Assembly (NCBI GenBank): GCA_031841125.1
Contig: CM063110.1
Span: forward strand, 11,845,626 to 11,909,625
Length of the DNA stretch: 64,000 bases
Direction of reading: 5' to 3'
Origin: Acanthococcus lagerstroemiae
Taxonomy: Eukaryota; Arthropoda; Insecta; Hemiptera; Eriococcidae
Shown here: positions 1-10,862 of the stretch, piece by piece
Position numbering within the stretch: the stretch's first letter is position 1
How the letters are laid out: each line of letters opens with the position of its first letter
The notes under the pieces: model-generated
Databases searched by the model: none
Told to the model about the DNA's origin: nothing
The model's input: only the letters and a program-made list of their open reading frames with translations
Made by a program: the position numbers and the translations under genes

Positions 1-57
1 TGTTCGTCAGTCGAACCTGAGTCAACTAAAATTTGCGAAATTAAGTTCTTCAGTTGA

Positions 58-270
58 AACGAAGAGAAGGCGGAAATTTGGACTACGACTGATAGAAATT
101 CGAATACGTTGGTTGTATCAACAAACGTTGACATTAGCAACGACAAAAGTACACGGAGCTCGATTCCTGAAGAACGTTTCGCTGTGTTAAATTTATTGTC
201 AATGTCAGAAATTCTTAACCCGCCACACCTCGCTGAATCTAGAGTACTCCTTGTGCCTCTGTACATTTGA
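58..270 (+). other. Possible 3'-terminal coding exon of an unknown host gene, with poly(A) signal
   Basis: One frame is open for 70 codons and ends at TGA 268-270. The peptide is rich in Ser, Thr, Asn and acidic residues (for example STNVDISNDKSTRS, then IPEERFAVLNLLSMSEIL) and reads more like protein than most ORFs here. An AATAAA follows at 289-294, only 19 bases after the stop. The same frame has a TGA at 55-57 but is open again upstream to base 1, so the gene could be broken there, or an exon boundary could lie there. The obvious acceptor (TTCTTCAG, ending at 53) does not restore this frame. I recognise no family. An overlapping frame is open over bases 2-196, so the call is weak. Confidence 0.2.
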
Positions 271-1344
271 TCTATTAAAAACTGTACAAATAAATATCTT
301 TCCACAAATTAACTATGTCCAAGGTCGCAACGAAGAATATGCTTGGGGGGGGGGGGTCTTCATTTTTTCCGTTTGGCTTTCGAAATTTTTCGACACTTCG
401 ATAAGCCCCGACTTGTAAGTCATTCAAATTTGGAAATCGCAAGAAATACAAATATTTTTTCGAAAATGGTCTCCCGAACTGTTACATAAACGTCACCAAC
501 TTTATTTGCCTCGCTAATTTTTTTAGAGGGGTTTGACACCCCATGGGGTTTTCTTAAAAATCTCGAAAATTATAAAATTTACACTCACAAAAAAAATTTA
601 ATACAAATTGTTTTAATCCTACACCGGTTGTTTCGTACCTAGCCTCTAAATGTCATAAGTGATAGTGGAGGTCGAAATAGGCACCAAATATTTCTTCAAG
701 GACAGAATAATAGTTTCTTAACTCGTTTCATAGGGGTTGAGAAGAGTGAGTGTGCTCTCTACTCTACATACAGCACCTGTCTCACATTCATAACAAACCA
801 CCCCGAGAATTTTTTTCGTCCCCCTCCCTGATACCATTGATAATGAAATTGTCCTTATTTATTGAGAACTTCCGAAAGAACTTTCATAGTGTCTTTTCCG
901 AGCTTCTTGAAGTACAAAAAATTAAATTGAGATATGAGTATTGGGTATTGGCGGTCGCAGAATTCAATTTTGATATCAGTTTGACTCTCAGTTTGAAATC
1001 GTGGTAGCAGAGAAACGGGTTGACGATCAAAATGCTCTGAAATAAAATATGGGTAAGCTAGTCGTTGGTTTTTACATCCGATTCTGATATCGATTCAGTT
1101 CAGTTTTGAGGTGGAGACACCAGTGGGTGGGTGCGGCTGAAATGAAAAGATTCGAAATATACACTGGGGGTTGACTGCGGGGTTGCAGCTGAAATATCCA
1201 GTATTGAATACCCATGTATATTCCAACTGATTTTGGTCCTCAATATTCACCGTCTGAATCGTGTCTCAAGAATGAGCTTAGTGATCTTGAAACTTTCAGG
1301 AATAATATCCATATTATGTTTTTCAAATTTTTCCACTAATGTCT
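271..1344. other. Non-coding spacer with a G12 tract and minus-strand ~130-bp repeat monomers
   Basis: No supportable gene. It contains a run of 12 G at 345-356. Degenerate monomers of the ~130-bp repeat seen elsewhere occur at about 940-1000 (inverted, 'GCGGTCGCAGAATTCAATTT') and 1240-1320. The 85-codon ORF at 750-1007 overlaps the repeat and is not believed. Confidence 0.5.
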
Positions 1345-1645
1345 CATCGTCAGAGGCATACCGGTAGGAGAGGGCGACTGTAACTCCCCCCCCCTTGTAT
1401 GAATTTTTCACTCAGTAGTTGGGAAAATTTACCATTTCAGTCAGGCGAGTTGAAAAAATCCAACAAATTAGAAGGCTTTATTTTATATTCTTTTTTGCTT
1501 TGATACTTCGATACTTGGGAATTGAGTTGAGAAGTTGGGAAAATCCAACAAGTCAAAAGGTTTTTCTTCTTTTGCTTTGATACTTGGGAATTCTGAGTTG
1601 AGTCAGTTGGGACTTTCATAATTTTACTACCCCCCCCCCCCCGGA
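1345..1645. repeat. Dispersed repeat family A, copy 1
   Basis: About 300 bp with two internal direct repeats of ~80 bp built around 'AAATCCAACAAGTCAAAAGG' and 'CTTTGATACTTGGGAATT'. It is bounded by C-runs (1382-1390 and a C13 run at 1630-1642). A second copy lies at 32163-32430 in the same orientation and order, which shows this is a mobile or dispersed family and not chance. No TIRs were identified, so its class is unknown. Confidence 0.75.
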
Positions 1646-1719
1646 AAAACTCTTTGGTACTTCCCTGCTCACCGTTCACTTTCAGGTTCTCAGTTTTCAA
1701 AATCAAAATTGAATCAAAT

Positions 1720-2560
1720 CCTTGTCAAAAATCAATGCAATGACCAATTACCATGAAATCGTGAAATCAGGTACTCGTTATAATTCACGGTATCTTAATC
1801 CTGGACTCTCTTTGCTCGTGTCACAATTTCTAATTCAGAGTGAAACTGAAAAAGAAACTTGGCAACCCTCAAAACCTCAATACTGATATCTGTGTTGACA
1901 ATTCTCGAATTCGGACCAAAACAGAAAATTAGATATCCGTAGTGTATTTTAGTGCATTTTCGTCAGTTCCCTTCCCTGGTACCACAATTTAAAACATACA
2001 GTCGAACTAATATCAAATATGAGCTCAGCAATTATGAAAAAAATACTAGTGATATTCTTTGAATTTTTCAATTTCAACTCTTCCTCCCTCGCGTTCTTCT
2101 GTTCTCAGAATTGAGTAGGGGTCTGGTTAGCGCGCTGGTCTCGGAATCCAGAGGTCCCGGGTTCAAGCCCACGTAGCTACTCGCTACATTTCGACTTAGG
2201 CCGGTTTTTCTGCAAGATGAGAAGAGGGCCAAGACAGCCCTTACAGCCTCCCTGACGTCTCCGAGGTAATGCTCAGAAGGGTGGATTCCTGGACTCAGGT
2301 TGAGAGTAAAATTAGAAAAGAGGTCTCAGAGTTGAGTCAAAAGATGTCAAAATAGAATTCAGCGACCTGGAAAACCTATGATTAGATACCCATGTTGTAT
2401 TGAAGAACATCTCGGCCGTCAACTCCTCTTTTAGTGCCACAATTTTCAATTTCGAGTCAAACCAAAAAAAAAATTAGCAAGCCAGGTGAGATCTATGACT
2501 TTCTTGAAGAAATTCAGGGTATTATTCCTAGCAACATGCAAAAACGTTTTTGTGGCAATT
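1720..2560. repeat. Degenerate ~130-bp repeat array, block 1 (interrupted by a SINE)
   Basis: Successive monomers share the order 'ATCAAAATAGAATTCAGCGA', 'CCTGGAAAACCTATGA', 'GATACCCATGTTG', a pyrimidine-rich stretch, then 'GTGCCACAATTTTCAATTT'. The clearest monomer is 2340-2460. Others are about 1870-2000 and 2010-2110. The SINE at 2117-2323 sits between two monomers, so the array predates that insertion. Confidence 0.55.
2117..2323 (+). mobile_element. tRNA-derived SINE, copy 1, A box deleted
   Basis: About 207 bp, nearly collinear with the copy at 20412-20631. The head is tRNA-like: 'GCGCGCTGGTCTCGGAATCC' is followed by the RNA polymerase III B box in 'GGGTTCAAGCCC'. A tRNA-unrelated body follows ('CTCGCTACATTTCGAC', 'GCAAGATGAGAAGAGG'), with a short 3' end 'GAGAGTAAAATTAGAAAAG'. 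Compared with copy 2 it lacks about 12 bases that hold the A box. Flanking 14-bp repeats, TCTCAGAATTGAGT (2103-2116) and TCTCAGAGTTGAGT (2324-2337), are a TSD with one mismatch. That supports LINE-type retrotransposition. Confidence 0.88.
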
Positions 2561-4720
2561 AATTTCTTTCATCTACTATCATCCGAATTTGACTGGCGTA
2601 TGAAAGGTCAAAACTTTCAAGTGACAAGAACAAAAAACTTCTCATCTTCTAGTTTTTCCAGATTTTCTGTATGATATCACAGATAGAAGGGGAGAGGTTT
2701 GTTTCAATGCCTTAATCCTTTACTGCTCTGTGCTAGCCCTGTTGTACTTACAGCTCAGTTCCTTTTTCTTTTTCTTTCACTCTGTTGTATGGTCAAGTCG
2801 AGTAAAATCATGGAGTTATTTTTGAGTAACTTTAGGAGGGAAAGGGAGGGGCTCGGCAGAACGTCACTCGTTGAGATATGGTGAAAGTAAGATGATTCAA
2901 GATTCGAGTCGATATACATACCTTTTTAGATCTGACCCCCTTAATATTCCAAACAAGCGAGGTTGAGAACAGATAATATTGGTCATTATTTCAAAATAGT
3001 ATTCAGTACATGAATAATTATAGAAATGCGCTTAAGTCGAATTGAACGGCTGTAGGAATGCATAATTCAACTTCCATCTTAAATAAAAAATTATATTCCC
3101 CCTTTTTTTGTCTGCTATCAGAGCAACCCCCTTTGGTCATTGGCCAAAATCATATATTCACATTATTTTGTGTTTAGTTGCCATGAAATAAACTTTTGAA
3201 AACGTGTAAAAACAAATTTTAACCTTATGAGAGGCGGGCAGTTTCTCTTAAAGCAAAAAAAAAAAATCCAAATGTGTTTTCAAATAAGAAGAAAAGGATC
3301 GAGTTGATGTGGTTCAAGTCGATATGATCCGATTAGCTCAAATTTTTGAGGTATTATTTTTTTTTTTAATCAAGTGAAACAGTAATAAACCCGGCATTTA
3401 TTAAAGTTCAAAGTACGAATATTTCAAGTTGGGTGAACAACCAAAAATGTGAGAAACGATCTTATTGACAATATTATGATCATTTTTGGGTGGACGGGAT
3501 TTTTTTACAATTTAGTTTTTCAGTATCTTAGTTTGAGATATTCCTCAATTCTAACTTCAGGATTTATTTTTAGTGCTCAAAATTTCATCTTCTTCCGGAA
3601 CATGCTGGTGGGAACCCGCTCATAAATTTTATATAGCATAAAGAGATTTCGGGAAAATCTTTACGTTATTCTCGTTCTAAACTTCAAGGCCCTTTTGGGA
3701 CACGAGTTACATTATTCAAGAAATGCGAAAATTCAGTGGTGGCATTTTTAGGTCTTATGGAAAGAATATAGAAGGATTGTTACTCCAATTTCAAACATTT
3801 TTATAATAATGACTAATATAAAATATAAACGGTGCAAAATGATGATTCAACCCAGAAAAATGCGTAAATCAAAGAAATAAGCAAAAAGTCACTATAAACT
3901 TGAAGCTAGTCTGCTTAGCTAACAGTAGTCTTGAATCCTGGACTCTTCTCGGCACTGATATCAATGTTACGTTTTTAGATTCTACCGAGAAGAGGCTTTG
4001 CCCCTACTCCGTGGGTCTCCAGATTGTGCAAGTCTGTATCGTGACTTCTCATGGTTCAGTTTTATCTCAGAATAGAAGGATGCGGAGGAAATAGAGTAAG
4101 AAGGAACCAAATATTATGTATTTAGAGATACTAATAAAGGTATGCGGGTGGTCTCGAGAAGGTTTGAAATCGACTTCAACCGAAACATTTGAGACGAAAA
4201 TTCATTTTTTTATTCTGAAAATAATTAAAAAAATTAATTTAAAACTAAAAATTATAACCTAAATTAATTAAATTTAAAAAAAAATAAAATAAATCCTTTC
4301 GTACTAAATTTAATTATTAAAATTTAAAAGATAAAATCCAACCTTAATTTTTGCAGTTAGAAAATTGAGATCCCTTATCTCTTAGAAATATGATTTTGGT
4401 ACCGCTTGACACTAGAATGGTCTTGATTTCAGTGAATCCGATCTTTGTTTTAGGGCACGTCTTTGAATTCTGATATGCTCTGAAAAGAATAAGTGTCAAG
4501 TTTCGAAGACATCAAAAGACTTCGGGGGGACGCTACAAGAAAGTCAATTTTACATGTAATTTACAAAAGATTTTTGCTCGTATCAGTAAAAGTTGAATGC
4601 TGCGAAGTGCTAATTTTCTGAAAATACATTTCGTGCCCAAACTTGTTCCAAGCTGTTCCATTTATCGGTAGATCGACACCATGCAAAAAACAGCCATTGG
4701 ACTCCCTGACACCTTCACAG
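2561..4720. other. AT-rich spacer, nothing recognised
   Basis: No coding or transposon protein similarity was seen in six frames. Short A and T runs are frequent (3256-3268, 3357-3368, about 4200-4345). Short ORFs here have no protein-like features that I can defend. Confidence 0.5.
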
Positions 4721-4754
4721 TGTAGCTTTTAAAAAGGGAAAGGAACGGTTAGGA

Positions 4755-4975
4755 AATGAAATTCGAGGGTAGGCTACCCCTGGAAAATTGAGCAATCAAG
4801 GGGCAAGGTAGGCAACCCGCCGCGACTTCAGATCTTGGAGATTATGGGTAATTATGCCATTATACGTCTTTTTATGTCTCATTATGTCGGTTATGTCTTA
4901 GGTGGTAGGGTTTCTCAACCATGAACCCCCTCCTGAGGGTAGGCTACTCCTGGAAAATTGAGCAATAGAGAGATA
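4755..4975. repeat. Two direct copies of a 'GGGTAGGCTACYCCTGGAAAA' unit
   Basis: The segment 'GAGGGTAGGCTACCCCTGG' followed by 'AAAATTGAGCAAT' occurs at about 4766-4799 and again at 4936-4970. A third copy lies at about 59631-59664, at the end of the pyrimidine-rich array. The 59.6-kb copy shares 'ATGAACCCCCTCCTGAGG' with the second copy here, and 'GGCAACCCGC' with the first. Between the two copies here is a run of 'TTATGTC'-type words (4850-4900) that resembles inverted sequence at 63730-63810. Confidence 0.6.
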
Positions 4976-5235
4976 ATAATTACAGAAAATAAATTTGTTT
5001 CCAATATTCAAAAATAAATTTTTTGTGATCCCTATGGTTGATCATTAAAATGTAGCGCAGGATCTATATTCACAAAGGGAGGAAATAGGGGAGCAGAAAG
5101 GAGGGAGGGGTAAAGGGAATAAAACAATTGAAAGTAAAAAAAGAAGAGATTTGCACACTCGGGGAAAATATGCCGGCTTCAGTCCTGCAAAGGATCCTGA
5201 AAAAGTACTTCATTTTTACTTTTCAATTTCTATAG

Positions 5236-5445
5236 ACACCCTGTTAGTCCAGGTCTTGGTGTTGCTCAGCCATGAAGTAGGTCTTCTCCTTATTCCTCTT
5301 TTCCCTTGAACTCTCCCCATAATTATATTTTGAGACAGTTGGTACTTCGGCCCTCTCATAACGTGACCTACACAATGTATTTGGTTTTATGTTTCTTGAC
5401 TATATTCAGCAGCTCACAGTCTTTGCTCATTAGCCTAGTAATGGT
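5236..5445 (-). pseudogene. RTE-type LINE, C-terminal fragment
   Basis: The minus strand, read across two frames, gives RLMSKDCELLNIVKKHKTKY, then a segment like GHVMRGPKYQLSQNIIMG, then RVQGKRGIRRRPTSWL. This matches the well-known C-terminal region that follows reverse transcriptase in insect RTE-type 'endonuclease-reverse transcriptase' elements (R-M-S-K-D-C-E-L-L-N, then GHVMRG, GKR, RR and SWL). A frameshift near 5370 and stops show it is dead. No RT motif remains. At its upstream side (5450-5540) is one inverted monomer of the ~130-bp repeat. Confidence 0.7.
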
Positions 5446-5560
5446 CCATATGAGATGATATTCGTTTATATGGTTTCTGAGTCACTGAATTTGATTCGAA
5501 AGCAATTTTTAGATCCGATCCTTTGAATGCCACCAGGACGAAGCCATTTTTCAAGGTAGT

Positions 5561-6890
5561 ATGTATACCTATGAGTCGAATAACATGTCAATAATTGACG
5601 ACTGTTCAACTTCGATTGTACCTTTGATGGCACCCTGGGAGTCGGGTCCGGAAAAGCAAAAGCTGCTCTCTCAGAATCGGATCTTCTTTTGGCTTGATGT
5701 CTGTCGTTTTGGCGCGGAGAGGAAGACGTACATTGGTTATGGGATTCCAGAAGGTTGATGAGATTTCGGGTTCTTAACTTTCAGACCTGTTAGGAAGGGG
5801 CAGAGAGACAGATTTTAAATACGAGAAACGTTTAAATGATTTTGTCTTGCCTACTCAGTTACCACAGGGTGTACGAGTAATTTAAGTACTCAGAGGAAGT
5901 GGGGCGTGAAGACTATTTAATTACCATAAGTTTACCTAGAGAATTGCCTTCCTATGATGCAAGAATTGCTTCCTGGATTTATCAATAACCCTGCTGTTCG
6001 GAAATATAATATTTCCAGAGAAGTGCTATGGGTTAAGTAGGCTAGATATAAAATGTAGTTATTACTTATATTGCTTGAAATATCGTGTAGCGTTTGATGC
6101 TTAATTTCGCTCTTCCGTTTGAGAAAAATCAGCATCTCAGTTTCGTACACGGGAACGTGTATATTATGTGGCTCGCGAGTCGTGGGATCTCGGAGCATAA
6201 TTAATATGAACGCAAATTTTACACACCGCGTTCTGTGCCAAATATTCACTTCGCTGTTCGGAGACTGAGTGATAAATGTGAAGTGTAACGAGGTACAGTT
6301 AGTTCGAAATAAAAATTAATACGAATAACTTAATCGAAGAGCATTCATTGGAAACGTTCGGATACCATACAGTTAATGCAGAGTCTCTCCTGCGTATAAC
6401 TTAGTAATTTTTTAAACACGCTGGAACACTCTCCGATTATCAAGATCATTTTTTAACAGGTAATTTATCGTTTGAAATGCATGTAACAGTAATGGAGCAT
6501 TCGAAGAAGGCAAATTCTTTCGACGTAAGAATGAGAACGCATTGTAGGTAATGTGTGTACTGATCAACTGCAATAAGGAATGACATCAGTCGATCGAATT
6601 ATTCGCTGTTTTTCCGCCTTAGGGCGCGAAACGATGAACGACATGGCCGAAAACAGAGAGTGATGGAGAGTGATGGAAAACTGAACTGATAATTCTGAAG
6701 TTTGTGATTTGGTAGCATCGATGTAGAAGAAAGCTCAAATCTTGGTTCCTGGTTTGAGGAGTTTGATATCTTTCAGTTAGCTGACATGTTCTGAGCATTG
6801 TGTGTAACAAAGTATCCATGGGTGACGGAATGAATTCAGTTGAGCTGGACGGGATTAATTTCTAATCCGACGATCCTGCATGAACTACAC
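5561..6890. other. Mostly non-repetitive spacer
   Basis: No gene was recognised. The part from about 6200 to 6800 has more CpG and little homopolymer, unlike the neighbouring repeats. ORFs of 60-105 codons on both strands overlap one another and have no recognisable domain. Confidence 0.4.
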
Positions 6891-6899
6891 AATTTCAAA

Positions 6900-7560
6900 A
6901 GCTTTCAAAATTCTTTGTTTTTTTGTCATCAGATTTAGCGAACCAATCTCAGAAATCGACCCGATCTTTATCCTACGCATAACTAGTAAAATCAAAATTA
7001 TAAATCCATCACCTAGAACCCCCCCCCCCCTTAAATCACGATAGAAAAGGAAGTCGAGAAAATCCAAAAAAATCGTAAAGTACCTCTTCTTTAAAATGAA
7101 TAATTTCTTCCCCTCCTTTCTCAAAGAATACCGTATCCAACACTTCTGGCACAACTCATTAGCTGCCCTTAATCATACACAAAATCAGTTTAAAGGGGAA
7201 ATATCAGATCTCTCTTTACCTGTAGAAGTAAGTATCTTCAAAATCAAGATGAAGCGATCTAAAAAACGTGAATTTTAATCTAAATTCAATTAATTGTTTC
7301 AAAATTAAACTTGGTATACTTTAGCCTTCTATAGATAACTTTCGCACTGACCTGAAGAAAATCAAAATGAAGCGACGACCTAAATACCTAAATTTTAAAC
7401 TAAATTCAATTAATTGTTTTAAAATTAAAATTGATACATTTTAGCCCCCTATGGCGCTCGAAGGCTAACCTCAAAAATGGAATAAGCAACTTGAAAAACC
7501 TCATTAGCTGTATAAGATACGATGGAAGTTGAATTTTAGCCTCCTGTGAAACTTTGGATG
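6900..7560. repeat. Degenerate ~100-130-bp tandem repeat, block 2
   Basis: Two neighbouring units are easy to align: 7228-7335 and 7358-7456. Both contain 'AAAATCA.GATGAAGCGA', 'CTAAATTCAATTAATTGTTT', 'AAAATTAAA' and 'TTTAGCC.CCTATAG/GG'. A weaker third unit follows at 7457-7553, and an earlier related one lies at about 6915-7030 and includes a C-run. The core 'CAAAATGAAGCGACC' resembles the core of the arrays at 1.7-2.5, 15.3-16.0 and 25.2-25.9 kb. Confidence 0.6.
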
Positions 7561-7844
7561 GGGGTGGGATTCAGGCAAAATAACCTCAAAAATGAATTCC
7601 ACGTGTCTGAAAACGAAAGAATCCACTTTTGTGTCCTCGTACTTCGGAAATTAATTTTTTTTTCTCAAAGTGGGCCCCTGTACGATGTTTGCATTCAACT
7701 AATTTGCAGGGACCCATGCATTGCACCATTAATTAAAGCTAATTCTCGAATATGTCCCCATACCTGGAGTTGTTGAGTATTGCGGATGAGCACGCATCTG
7801 ATCCATCCCTGCCTCACACAAAATTAGTCACAGTGAGAGAATGG

Positions 7845-7902
7845 GCGGTTCGAATCGCGTGAAAGAATCGCAAAAGAATTGCAGAACCGCGATTCGAATC
7901 GC
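7845..7902. repeat. Inverted repeat rich in GAATCGC words
   Basis: Arms 7845-7859 and 7888-7902 pair over 15 bases with one mismatch (GCGGTTCGAATCGCG against GCGATTCGAATCGCG). The loop also carries 'GAATCGC' and 'GAATTGC'. A second cluster of GAATCGC and GATTC words lies at 9770-9915, without such a clean hairpin. Confidence 0.6.
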
Positions 7903-8140
7903 TTTGCAATTTTTCACTCGCGGTTTCTTTGAGGATTTGCGTTCCGTGAAAAAATTGTTCTATCATCTGTTTAGTGTTCGAACGTTGATCATCGCCATCA
8001 TTTTGTTTCCTTGTTTCAGTTTTGATATACTTTTTAAAAAGAGCGAATGAGCTCAATAAGCATGAATTTTAAATGCAGGTTTGACGCTTGGAAGTATTTT
8101 AATATAAATTTCAAACTATGGCGGTAATTTATGTTACATC

Positions 8141-8421
8141 AGAGGCGGAAATAGAGCAAAAACTGTGGGGAGGGGCTGAAGCTCCAGCGCCTAAAATAAC
8201 TTTATAAAAATCCACAAATCATAGCCCCTCCCCCACCCAAAAAAAACAACTATAAAAATTTTTTTTTCTCTGTTATATATCCATTGTAAGAAAAAGAAGA
8301 AAGCACAACATCACGAACGATAATAGGAGTACTCGTATGATTTTACATTTCTCACTTAGGGGGCTAATTTTGAAACCAGGGGGGCTTGACCCACCCTAGC
8401 CCCCTTCTATTTCTGCCCCCG
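8141..8421. mobile_element. hAT-like MITE, 281 bp
   Basis: The ends are inverted repeats: AGAGGCGGAAATAG on the left, and CTATTTCTGCCCCCG on the right, which is its approximate complement. The flanks GTTACATC (8133-8140) and GTTACAAC (8422-8429) form an 8-bp TSD with one mismatch. Eight-base duplications are typical of the hAT superfamily. There is no coding capacity. A related end sequence is found in the element at 34010-34270. Confidence 0.7.
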
Positions 8422-8429
8422 GTTACAAC

Positions 8430-9130
8430 CGGAGATAAGCGTTTTCCACTATTTAGTAAATCTGCTCTTATTTTTTTTCCCCATTTTTAGTAAACTACCT
8501 AGTTTTTGCTCTTGTTCACTTGGTCTTCTAACTGATCTAGCTCATCGTAGCGAGCGAAGCGAGCAAAATTTATTTTCTCTTTGGTCATAGCCTACAACTG
8601 AAAACTAGGCTATTACTCAAACAATGTTTGAAGTCCCTGTTGAAATCCTATGAGACTGTTGATTAAAATTAAAACCTCATACATTGACATTCTTAATCTG
8701 AAACCTGGAACCATTACAAAAATCCCCCCCCCCCAAAAAAAAAAGACGAAAAAATATATGAACAAAGAATGAACAACTTGATCAAGCCTAAAAATCGTGA
8801 ACTAGTTCTTGTTCTTTTTTTTGGGAGGGGGGATGAACTAATTCAAAACTAAATTCACCTAATAGTGAATAAGAGCAAGTGAAAAACTTGCTCTTCAAGA
8901 GCAACGCCATTCTTTGGTTACATCTTACATGTTGGTTTGTGATAAAACATAAAATTATTATTTACCTACACTGTTTATTTCTAACTTGTACCAGCTGTAT
9001 CACTTTTCTAGTTTTCTGGGATATTTGAACTTTTTTGATGGGAGTCGTTAAGAGGTGTTCTGTATAACATATTGGTCAGATTGGGCCGACAGTGAGGAGA
9101 TTCTGTATTCTGGCAAGGCGATCAAAATAA
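8430..9130. other. AT-rich spacer, nothing recognised
   Basis: Contains a C9A11-type run near 8727-8745 and several words such as 'GAGCAAGTGAAAAACTTGCTC' (at about 8874-8894) that can form a small hairpin. No gene supported. Confidence 0.4.
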
Positions 9131-9137
9131 TGAATGC

Positions 9138-9365
9138 CATGCCGAAGGACACATGAAAAAGTCCATGCCGAAAGACAATAGCGAACAATGTTTTGCCGTT
9201 GATTGGATGGTGAACGTCTATCGTTGCATAAAGATGACCATGCCGAAAGACACTTTATTTTTCACTCTTAATTTTAGACAATAATACGCGAATGCACGAG
9301 TCTCGTCACAAAAAAAAACTGGGATTTGATATGCGGACCATATTAAAGAGACATGCCGAAAGACA
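9138..9365. repeat. Four interspersed copies of the 14-bp motif CATGCCGAAAGACA
   Basis: Copies lie at 9138-9151 (one mismatch, GAAGGACA), 9164-9177, 9239-9252 and 9352-9365, all on the plus strand, with start-to-start spacings of 26, 75 and 113. The DNA between them is not repeated. I do not recognise the motif. Confidence 0.8.
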
Positions 9366-9559
9366 AAAAATCGAGGGACAATTTTCAAGGTTGGCAACAC
9401 TGACTCTCAGCTGTGAAGACGCAATTTCCACGTTTACTAACTCATTCATTCATTTATCTAGGGTAGTATTATTTTGCCAGTTTGTTATAATATAATATAT
9501 AGTTTGAAAATTCAGATAAATTAATAGTACTAAAAATTGTTAGGGGGACAGCCATGCCG

Positions 9560-10550
9560 GTGGAAATTTTAGCATATTTAATCCAATTTCGACCCATTAA
9601 AAGTCGATCAAATCTTCTTCTGAAACCTTGAAAAAGTAGACTTCAGTCATATCTACCAATGAAAAAAGGGAAAAAAATACCCGTACCATTAATAACTTTT
9701 GAGATAACTGCTGGGAACTGAAATATCAACATTTTTGAAGAATAACCCATCTCAGCATTAAAAAAAAAAAAAAATCGCAAAAATAAAACCGCGGGAACCG
9801 CTTTGAGAATCGGATTCTCTACAACAAAGAATCGCAAATGACTGAATCCAATTCTCAAATCTGATTGAATCGCATTTTTGGAATCCGTTTCTCCAACATT
9901 AGGGAATCGCTCCATATCTCACAGTTAATGAATAACGTTGATGATGATACACCCAACCGATAAAGAATAAAATCCTGACTTAGCCTAGTAATGAGACCTA
10001 TTCCTGAAAATATATTATAAATTATATTTCAGTTTGTAAAATAGCGTGCGACAGTAATTAGCAATTCAACACCGCTGTCATGTACTCTAAAATGTAAAAA
10101 TAGAATAAATAAATAAAATGAAATAAGTGTAACAAAAGACGCGACAGAAAATTTGAAAAAAAAATCGTATAGGGGTTTCAAAGGGGACTCTAGAGTGGGG
10201 CCAAAATTATTTCCACCTCCCCCCTCGAAAAATCTACTATGTCAACACGCCAAAAGGTTAGTAGCTTTCAGTATATCGATTATAGGGTTTTTTCAATTAC
10301 CGGGTTCATTTCTTAGGTCATTTTAGCTGTAACTTATTCACTGGAAGCTTCACGGGGGGTTACTACATGAAATATTGAAAATTGAATATATGGACGTAGG
10401 TTGTACCTCCCTATCTAGCTTTTTAGCGAGAGATTACAGCTGAAATGGCCCCAAAAGGTTCCTTCACAGATCTTCAAAAAATCAAATTTCTCCTTCAAAC
10501 TTCTCTTGCCAGTTCGAACACCTATGAAAACATCTTGCACCCCAAGACAG
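9560..10550. other. Spacer with a GAATCGC-rich patch and an AAT-type simple repeat
   Basis: 9770-9915 is rich in GAATCGC/GATTC words. About 10097-10130 is a 'AATAAATAAATAAAATGAAA' simple tract of the kind left at LINE 3' ends. No protein similarity seen. Confidence 0.4.
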
Positions 10551-10554
10551 TGAA

Positions 10555-10862
10555 GAAAACCACCTTCCACGTCGCCACACGTACCAAGACGAGGAGGTGA
10601 GGGGTGAAGGAAGGAAGCGCGTCCGTCTGTGGTACACCCAAATTCCAGGTTAATGCTGAGTGGGCGTTCCCTCGTTCAGTAGGGTGTCCCATAGTGACCC
10701 TAGCAGGACAGAGCGAATCCGAAGCAGAGGTGAAACGGGGGCTCGGGCCAGCCTCAGTGCGTCCCTCTGGTCACTGATGCGATACTCGAAAGGATAATTT
10801 CCGGGGCTAGGGTTGCGGTGTCTGGGGAGCCACGTTGGCATGCGTGCATCTCCGTGCACTCC
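10555..10862 (+). mobile_element. R1-type LINE 3'-UTR-like segment, copy 1
   Basis: This segment is homologous, in reverse complement, to 52436-52755. Shared blocks include 'ACCAAGACGAGGAGGT', 'CGAGCCCGGGCC'-like sequence, 'ATCAGTGACC.GAGGGACG', 'TTTCGAGTATCGCATCAGTG' and 'GATGCACGCATGCCAA'. At 52.4-53.0 kb the same block lies downstream of an R1-like C-terminal coding relic, so a 3' UTR of that family is the likely identity. A minus-strand ORF here (peptide core NYPFEYRISDQRDAL) is conserved between the copies. It may therefore be coding instead, on the opposite strand; see findings. Confidence 0.5.

Noticed and set aside
2117..2323. tRNA gene
   Set aside because: The tRNA-like head is part of a SINE with TSDs; the acceptor and D-arm pairing needed for a mature tRNA is absent.
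9138..9365. CRISPR-like array
   Set aside because: The repeated 14-mers are irregularly spaced (26, 75, 113) and this is eukaryotic DNA; no CRISPR repeat-spacer structure.
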